Below are positions 56,711 to 64,000 of a DNA stretch of 64,000 bases, in pieces. Both the position numbers and the translations under genes were made by a program. The number at the start of each line of letters is the position of its first letter. The first letter of the stretch is position 1. The stretch is from Posidonia oceanica. Its lineage: Eukaryota; Streptophyta; Magnoliopsida; Alismatales; Posidoniaceae. The notes below the pieces were generated by a model, which made no database searches, was not told the origin of the DNA, and saw only the letters and a list, made by a program, of their open reading frames with translations. The DNA is taken from assembly GCA_037176725.1 (NCBI GenBank), contig JAZBRS010000026.1:101415501-101479500 (forward strand), given 5' to 3'.

Positions 56711-59700
56711 TGTAGACACCCCATTTTGGCTTGCCAATTTGGTGGTTCTCTTTGAAACCCAAATTCCTCCAAAACCACACTCAAAACCCTAGATAAACTC
56801 TAGGTTTGCACTCCTAAAAACCCTAGATAAACTCTAGGTTTGCACTCCCAAAAATCCTAGAAAAACTCTAGGTAAAGTCCTCCTAAAATCCTAGAAAATT
56901 CTAGGTTAGCATCTCTTGAAACCTAGGTCAGCAATTAAACCCTAGGTTAGCACAGGACACTCCCCTGCAAGTCCAAACCCAAGCCATTATCCTTTTCTCT
57001 CTCCTCTTTATTCTCTCTCTCCTTCCCCTTCTTTTCTTGCTCCCTGGTGGGCCCAGCCCACTCCTGCTCTTCCTCACTTCTTCTCCTTCCTTCCTGTTAT
57101 TTTATTCCTATTTTTATTTTATTTTATCCCATTTTATTTGATTTTAATTTCCTCTTCCCCTTTCTTTCCTCCTTTCTTCTTTCTTTCTTCCTTTCCTATC
57201 TTCCCATTTCTTTTTTCTCCCCATTTATTCCTCACCCAACATCAAAGCCCATTTCCTCCCTTCTTCCCCTTTTTGTCTTCTATTTTATTCTTATTTTTAT
57301 TTTATTTTATTCTACTCCATCTTATTAGATTTTTATTTCTCTTTTCTCTTTCTCTCTTTCCTTCTTTCTTTCTTTCTTTCTTTCTTTTCTTCTTTCCTTT
57401 TAACCCAGCCCACCGGGCCCCTTCCTTTTTTTCTTTTCCTTTTTCTCGCACGCCGGCCCAGCCCGTTTCAACCCTCCACCTTCCTTCTTTCTTTTTCTTT
57501 TTTGCGCACGAACCAGGCCTTCCCCTTTCCTCCTCTCCTTCCTCCTTCTCTCGCAGCATTTCCTCTGCAAACCCCGACCTCAGCCCCTCTCAACAGCAGC
57601 AGCACCTTGACCCAGGCCTTCCTTCTCTTCTCCCTCGGCCCGACCTGCAACCCACGCCCAGCCCACAACCCAAGCCTTCACCGCCTTCTCCTCCTTCCCG
57701 TGTTGTTCCAAAATTCTAGTCAACACGTTTCCTCTGCACTCACCCGCACTTACAGCCGCTCCCTCCGCCGCGCACTCCTCCTCTTGCCTCCACTCCACCT
57801 CGCGGCAATGGTAGCCTTACAAAGCCAGCTACCCACCGGCCTCTCCCGGTCATTGCCAAGACCTGCCAATCCTCTGCATTGCCATCAGATCCCTGCCAAT
57901 TGCCCAGCAACCCACACCCTCTGCCAACCTCAATCGAGTGCACCCAAGTGAACAAAACCACTCCGTCTTCTTCCTTCAGCATTCACCACACCCGTGCAAG
58001 CAAGAACCAGAGAGAGCAAGCCTGTGTGAGAGAGAAATCCAAGCTTTTCGCCATTAACTTCCACCTGCAACTCCCAAGCTTTCCCACACCTCCACAGCAC
58101 CTAGAATCCATCCAAACTCCTCCAATCCACTCACCGCACCCCCACCTTCTTCACCCAATTCCCTGATTGCTCCCACACACCCCACAGACCGTTTCCCCCA
58201 CCGCAAACACTTACACCCTCTTTCTGTCAAGAAATCACCAGAGACTCCACCTCACTCCACAGCACCCAGAACCCCAATCCAACACCTCTTCCACACTCAC
58301 CAGATCCCCACCAACCCAGAGCAACCACCCGCGAGCGCCAGAGAGCCACCAGCACCGATCGAGCTAAAATCCGCAGCAGACCACCCAAAAAATTCCAACC
58401 TGTGCTCTGAGCTTCGCGGCTCACCGCTGAGCGTTCCAGAAGCTTCCTCGTAGCACCTAGAGTGGACTCCGATCGCCGCACGCTGCTTCCGCTCCACCTA
58501 GCTCCGCAGCAACCTCCGCCGGCAACAGCAATCCAACTGGACGTCGTTGGCACCCTCCGGCACGCTTCAGAGGTAACAGCACTCCTACCCTAACTCCATG
58601 CATGTCTACGCTGCTTACTAGCTACTTAGGCTTAGGATTAGAAGCCTAGAGACCTAGGTCCCCTCCGCCGCTTTCGTCATCTTCTCCAGCGATGGCTCGC
58701 CTCCAGAAATCGCTTTTCGTCGCGACGCAGTAGCTCCGGTCCTCTGGATCAGCCCGCAACCTTCTCCGGACGTCCAGCTTCTCATCCGAGCCTTGCCGAG
58801 TCTCCTACGCTACCTCCCGTCCCTCCCCGACTCGCATCCTCCTCTGGTCTGCCTGGTCTGACGTCGATGGCACGTCTCGGGCAGTGCTGCGCCTGGGTGA
58901 GGCTCCCCTCACCTCCAGGACCCTCCTCTCTTGCTTCCAGGCCCCTCCCCTGGGCCGTGGAACCTCTAGATTGCCGCAGCGACCTCGCGCCAGCCTTCCT
59001 GCCCCTCCGGAGATGGTCCCGCCGCTGTGCAAGGCCACTTGGCCTCCGAGCGCAGTCGGGGACCTCCCTCCAGTCTCTCCTCCACCCCTCTTTCTCTCCG
59101 CGGCGTCAGAGCTCCGTTCCAGCGCCGATCGAGCCCTCCTACCAGCTTTCTTCTCCTGCTCCGACAGCCTTTGACTTTTCTCCAGCAAGTCAGCGGCGCC
59201 GTCACAGTGCCTGCTACCGCCCCCTCTCTGCCCGCACAGCGTCGTCGGACCTTCCTCTGGCCTCCCCCGCCGTCACCGAAGGCAGCCTGTGCCTCCAGCA
59301 GCTCACCGCACCTCCAACAGCTCGCAGTAGCCACGCGCGGGAAGAAGCCACTGTGTCTTTATTTTTCTTAGCTTTTAAAAATCCATATGGTTTGCATGCA
59401 TGCATTATTGAAAAATGTTTAGATTTTTATTATTTGCATATTGGTCCTTCGTATAGCTTTTTTATTGCATCTGAATGTTAGTTTAATTGCATGCATTGCA
59501 TTTAGGTCTCTGAGTTTGTTTAAATTGCATTTCAGTCCTGCATTTGGTTTGAAAATCATTTAATGTGCATTTAAATCTTATTACATTGCATTTTTTGTTC
59601 TACTTTTTGTTTAATTACAAGTGAGTCCATCTGCAGTTCATGCATTCCATTTAAATGTAAATTTTACCATATTGCATTGCATCTGTTATTCTGTATTATG

Positions 59701-62295
59701 TTTTATTTGCACATAGGTCCTCTGCCTGTTTAAGATTGCATTTAATTTGCATTTTTACCATATTACATTGCATTTTAAATCATGCATTTTAATTTATTTG
59801 CATATGGGTCCTCTGCATGTTATCAGAATCATTTAAATTGCATATTTGCCATACTGCATTGCATTTTTTATCCTCTGTTTTGTTTTTATTGCATTTTAGT
59901 TCAGAGCATGTATTAACATCATTTAAATGCCATGTTTATCTTATTGCATTGCATTGAAAAATCTAAAAAATACTTTAATTGCATCTAGGTCCTGTCAATT
60001 GCAAATCATGCATTTAATCTGCTGTTTTATCATATTACATTGCATAAAAAACCCTAAAAATGTTTTATTTGCACATAAGTCCTCTGTTGGTTTGCATTTT
60101 CATTTAATCAGCATTTAAACTATATTGCAGTGCTAAAAAACCCAAAAAATATGTTTATTTGCATATCAATCCTCCTGCATGGTTTAAAAATCATTTAAAT
60201 GCATTTAAAAACCATATTGCATTGCATTAAACATCTGCATGTTTGCAAAATTGCATTTATGTCCATCTGTTGTGAAGCAGTAGCCTTTTTGAATTTGTTT
60301 GCATTGCATAAAACCCCTGCAACTTATTTTATTTGCACATAGGTCCAAGCACAGCATGCATGTCTTCTGTTTTTTGCATTTTTTTCATTTCAGTTGCATC
60401 CAGAGCTTTTTAATAATTGCACTTAAGTCCTTGCATCAATTGATTTCATTTAAATGGCATTTTTTAACTATATTGCATTGCATTAAAGCCCACTGCTTTT
60501 CTAAAATTGCATGTCAGTCCTTGCTCTTAGCTTTTGCATGCTTGTTTGCTTTCCATGCATTGCACTTAAGTCCCATACGTTTTTAAAATTGCATTTAGGT
60601 CCTTTCTTGCATTTTTGCATGCATATCTTGCTGTTAGCATTGCATTCAGCCCATGCATCATTGCATTAACATTCTTGCATGCATTAGCTTAGCTTTGCAC
60701 ACCCCTAGGAGCACTTTGCACATAGGCCCTTGTAGTTTCCTAAACTGCACTTAGGTCCTGGCATTGCATTTTTGCATGCATAACATCCCCATATCATTGC
60801 ACATGGTCCCATGCATCCATTTGGGCATTGCTAGCCTTTTAGCATGTAAGCCACCCACGCATTGCACGCATTTGAGGGTTAATTGCACTTAGACCCCTGC
60901 TTATCCCATCTGAAGCACTGCATGGCATTCATTGCATTGCATTTGCATCGTTTTGCATGCATGTATCTGTTTTGCATTGCATTTGCATCGTTTTGCGTGC
61001 ATGCATCTGTTTTGCATTGCATTTGCATCGTTTTACGTGCATGCATCTGTTTTGCATTGCATTTGCATCGTTTTGCGTGCATGCATCTGTTTTGCATTGC
61101 ATTTGCATCGTTTTACGTGCATGCATCTGTTTTGCATTGCATTTGCATCGATTTTCATACATGCATCTGTTTTGCATCGCATTTGCATCGTTTTACGTGC
61201 CCGCCTTGTTTTCTCCTGCTTTCTACATCGTTTTGCGTGCCGTTTTGTTTTATTTACATATCGCTTGCATTTTTGCATCGTTTTGCGTGTCCGCCTTGTT
61301 TTCTCCTGCTTTCTGCATTGTTTTGCGTGCCTGCCTTGTTTTCTCCTACTTTCTGCATCGTTTTGCATGCTGCTTTGTTTTATTTACATATCGCTTGTAT
61401 TTTTACATCGTTTTGCGTGCCTGCCTTATTTTCTCCTACATTCTGCATCGTTTTGTTTTATTTGCATATTGGTTGCATTTTTGCATCGTTTTGCGTACCC
61501 GCCTTGTTTCCTTTTACATTTCGCCTCATTTTGCATGCCTGCATCTGTTCTTGCTTGCATTTGCACCATTTTGCGCATCCGCTTGCATTTTCTCCTGCAT
61601 TGCACCATTTTCCGTACCCGTCTTGGTTTTCCCTTGCATGTCGCTTGCATTGCATTGTTTTCGCTGTTGTTTTGTTTTATCGTTTGCATTTACATTAGGG
61701 CAATGATGCTTACTGCCTAGGAGTTCTCACGAACCTGGGTTCGCCCAGTTCGGAACACTAGCAGCGTTGCTGAGCACATAGCTTGCACGTTTAATTCCCT
61801 GCACGCATCTTAGCACTTAGAACATGCATTCAGACATTCATTGCATTTAGGCATTAGGCAAGCATCTTCCTGCATTTGCGAGCGAGATTGCCTTAGAAAG
61901 ATCGATTCCCGGACGTATCGGGGTGCCTCACACCTTCCTCGTGCGTAACAGGAATCCTTGCCCTTTCTCTTGGCCTGCAACAACCTTTCCTTCATCCTAG
62001 GCACGAGTCATAGCATAGCATAGCATTGCATCGCATTGCATTGCATCCCTTTGCACCCTCTTTACACCCGATTTTGCATGTCTTTTCATGCATTACCCTC
62101 GATTTTCCTTGTCTCCCAATCTAATAGATATGATGGCAACTCTGATTTGTCTTATCACTTCTTTTTCATCTTTTTGCCAGCGTTTCCGAGTCTAGTTTTC
62201 TTCCTCGGATTCAGCCGCATATAGTGACCCTAATGTCGATCAGTGCACGAGAGCTTTGGCATCTTACATGGATTTGATATTTCAGGATTACTACA
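56711..62295 (+). repeat. E3 3' LTR (5.59 kb)
   Basis: Starts TGTAGACACC and ends ATTACTACA. Compared with the 5' LTR it has an extra tandem copy of about 37 bp near 56820, about 10 bp near 58550, about 20 bp near 59305 and a different minisatellite count; otherwise differences are sparse. Contains the same GC-rich block, 90-bp array (about 59435-60900) and conserved end blocks. Confidence 0.95.
60929..61500 (+). repeat. 40-bp minisatellite in the E3 3' LTR
   Basis: 'GCATCGTTTT' units at 60945, 60985, 61025, 61065, 61105, 61145 and 61185: one more regular unit than in the 5' LTR. Confidence 0.9.
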
Positions 62296-62611
62296 CCTTC
62301 AGAGGTGGATCAGAGAAGATCCCCCTAACATCTGGCAAAGAAAGAACTGGCAAAGGAGAAAGATATTTTTCCAATCGAGAAGGAGCTCCGTCAAGGGACT
62401 CAAGGCCAGATCTGAACTCAGAGAAGATTAAATCAGAGCCAGAGATATCACCCGACGTGAGGTCCTGAACAAAAGAGAGGGAAGAACTGGCAACATAAAA
62501 GAAGAGGTTCGCAGAGCTCTCTAGAGCCTGAGAGGGCTGACATCTCCTTTGACCATGTTGGGCTCTAACAAAGCAAAGCTAATGAAGAATGTGAAAGAAA
62601 TACTTACCCAT
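62296..62611 (-). pseudogene. LINE copy B: start of ORF1
   Basis: Right-hand continuation of LINE copy B beyond E3, collinear with 13869-14183. It covers the presumed ORF1 start and some upstream sequence, then meets the Y LTR at the same base as in copy A. Confidence 0.75.
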
Positions 62612-63950
62612 TGTGACTGTTCCCGCATTCGGCCACGACGGGTCTCGCACCGCTGCCATAGCTCGCGATGCGATCATGCCGTGAAAGAGGGGAGAAGTCG
62701 CGGTCAGCGGTGAATCCGGAGAGAAAACTCGACTCGAAAACACCGGGAAATCGACGAAGAACGCAAAGGAAGATAAATAAAGACAAGGAGTCGCCACCTA
62801 ATCTATTAAAACGGGAAAACTAGGAAAACTGTATAAAAACATGCAAGAAAACTCAAGCAATGGGAAAACATGCCAATCCGGTCCAAATGTATATGACACA
62901 AGGTCAATGCAGTCCAAAGAAAGGGTAAGGACTCCTGTTACATGTGGGGAAGGTGTTAGGCACCCCCGACACGCCTGAGGAATCGGTCTTTCTTGGCTTT
63001 TCCGCTCTTGTGTAGCAAATGTTGGCAAATTAATGTCGATTTATATTCACTCTAAGGCGGTATGCAAGATGCAATTGTAAACCATGCAAGCTTAGCAAAC
63101 CATGCATAAAAACGATTGATTAAAATCAAAGCGTCGTAAAAGTGCGATAAACAACAAAGAGAATAAAACAGATATCAGAAACATTGAAAGAAACGAGCGA
63201 AAGGCGATGACAACGGTGGTTGAACGCACTGTCTGGATCAGGGCATGAGTTGCCGGTCTAGCAGGCGGCTGCACTTGTCGCCGGTATGGCAGGCGACAGA
63301 GACACAGACTCTGCTCCCCACACAGCAGCGATCATGGCCATGAGAGAGGTGCAAAAGGAATACAAAGTTGAAAACCAAAGCTTGAGAATCACAAGTTACA
63401 TGCACAACATCAAGATCAGTGTAAAATCAAATCAGGTAAATGAGGTGACAAAGGGGCAAACGGGTGGCTCACTCACCATTGGAACTGCAGGTCGGGTCGC
63501 CACTAGGAGCGACAGCCAACCTAGTCGCCACAGTAAGTGGTGCTAGGGCTGGTCGCCACTGAACCAGGCGACGCTGCCATGTGCAGTGCTCCCAAGTAGT
63601 GCCTTTCATTGTTAGAATCAACATAGATAAACGATGCGGAGAGTAAAACCAATCACACTGAGTTAAAGCCGGCACGTTTAGGAATAAAAGCATGCAATCA
63701 AACTGAAAAAAAGTCGAGTAGGTCACGAGATATAATGGCCTTAAGTTGGCTAGAGGACTGACTCAAGTTGCAACCGAGTCGCCGATTGAGCCAGCGACAA
63801 ACCTGCAACTCTAGTAGCTCAAACAGCTGAGTTCAAAGCCAAACCAAGAACCCAAAGCAAGGCTAAACGGAAATTTGAATTTACAAACATGCAGATCTAA
63901 CATCCAGGAACAAAAACATATAACAATCATGCAAAATGGGGCTCTGAGTC
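62612..63950 (-). repeat. Second copy of the Y LTR
   Basis: Collinear and highly similar to 14184-15520, including the 'GGTGTTAGGCACCCCCGACA' island (62949) and 'GAGTCGCCACC' (62788). It adjoins LINE sequence at the same point as in copy A. Confidence 0.7.
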
Positions 63951-64000
63951 GGCCGGAGCAACGACTCAAAGTCCGACCGACAGGCAAGGGCTGTTGCAGG
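63951..64000. other. Unassigned right edge
   Basis: Similarity to the first copy stops near 63955. The last bases resemble neither the Y repeat array nor anything else in the window. Confidence 0.5.

Larger units (their letters stand above)
36415..62300 (+). mobile_element. Element E3: complete but decayed Tat/Ogre-like LTR retrotransposon, 25.9 kb
   Basis: Two LTRs in direct orientation (36420-41885 and 56711-62295) enclose PBS, leader, gag, protease, RT, RNase H, archaeal-type RNase H, integrase, spacer, a PMD-like ORF, tandem arrays and a purine tract. The flanking pentamers are CCATC (36415-36419) and CCTTC (62296-62300); the empty site in LINE copy A (13869-13873) reads CCATC, so one has mutated. 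LINE sequence resumes on both sides. The LTRs are nearly identical apart from small indels, yet the coding part holds about 18 stops and at least three frameshifts, so it cannot make full proteins itself. Confidence 0.95.

Overview
This window looks like repeat-filled intergenic DNA from a large plant genome. I see no single-copy host gene. Almost every base belongs to very large Ty3/gypsy LTR retrotransposons or to a non-LTR (LINE) element they have inserted into. I place the LTR elements in the Tat/Ogre lineage, which is known only from plants. The reasons are a primer-binding site of the type ending TGGCGACTC..CTGGGGA, a DNGSG retropepsin, a degenerate native RNase H followed by a second 'archaeal-type' RNase H, and a very large size. 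Flowering plant is the likely source; I cannot name the species.

Layout, left to right. (1) 1-11850, minus strand: element E1, with an open protease/G-patch/linker frame running off the left edge, an intact gag, leader, PBS and a 5.86-kb 5' LTR. (2) 11851-14183: LINE copy A, an ORF1 remnant. (3) 14184-27112, minus strand: element Y, with its 3' LTR, a plant-mobile-domain-like (PMD/DUF7745-like) ORF, integrase, RNase H, RT, protease and a gag cut off at 27112. (4) 27113-28905, 34641-36419 and 62296-62611: LINE copy B, split into three pieces by two insertions. (5) 28906-34640: a solo LTR of 5.7 kb with a perfect 5-bp target duplication. (6) 36420-62295, plus strand: element E3, a complete but decayed 25.9-kb element with 5.5-kb LTRs, gag, pol, a PMD-like ORF and several tandem arrays. 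(7) 62612 to about 63950: a second copy of the Y LTR, next to LINE copy B exactly as in copy A.

The block 'LINE + Y LTR' therefore occurs twice. In each copy the sites hit by E1, the solo LTR or E3 are empty in the other copy, which orders the events: Y into LINE, then duplication, then the three insertions.

The elements share one coding plan: gag, an in-frame UGA (in E1 and E3), protease, G-patch, a long acidic linker, RT, RNase H, archaeal-type RNase H and integrase. A conserved noncoding spacer and the PMD-like ORF follow in Y and E3. E1 has no stop other than the gag-end UGA across about 1,550 codons and looks young. Y and E3 are dead copies whose stops are mostly C-to-T type changes. 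The least described parts are the PMD-like sense ORF behind integrase, the conserved UGA, the conserved leader hairpin block, and the shared repeat architecture of the giant LTRs (about 90-bp arrays carrying a TTGCAyATAGGTCC motif, and minisatellites built on GCACGCAAAACGATGC).
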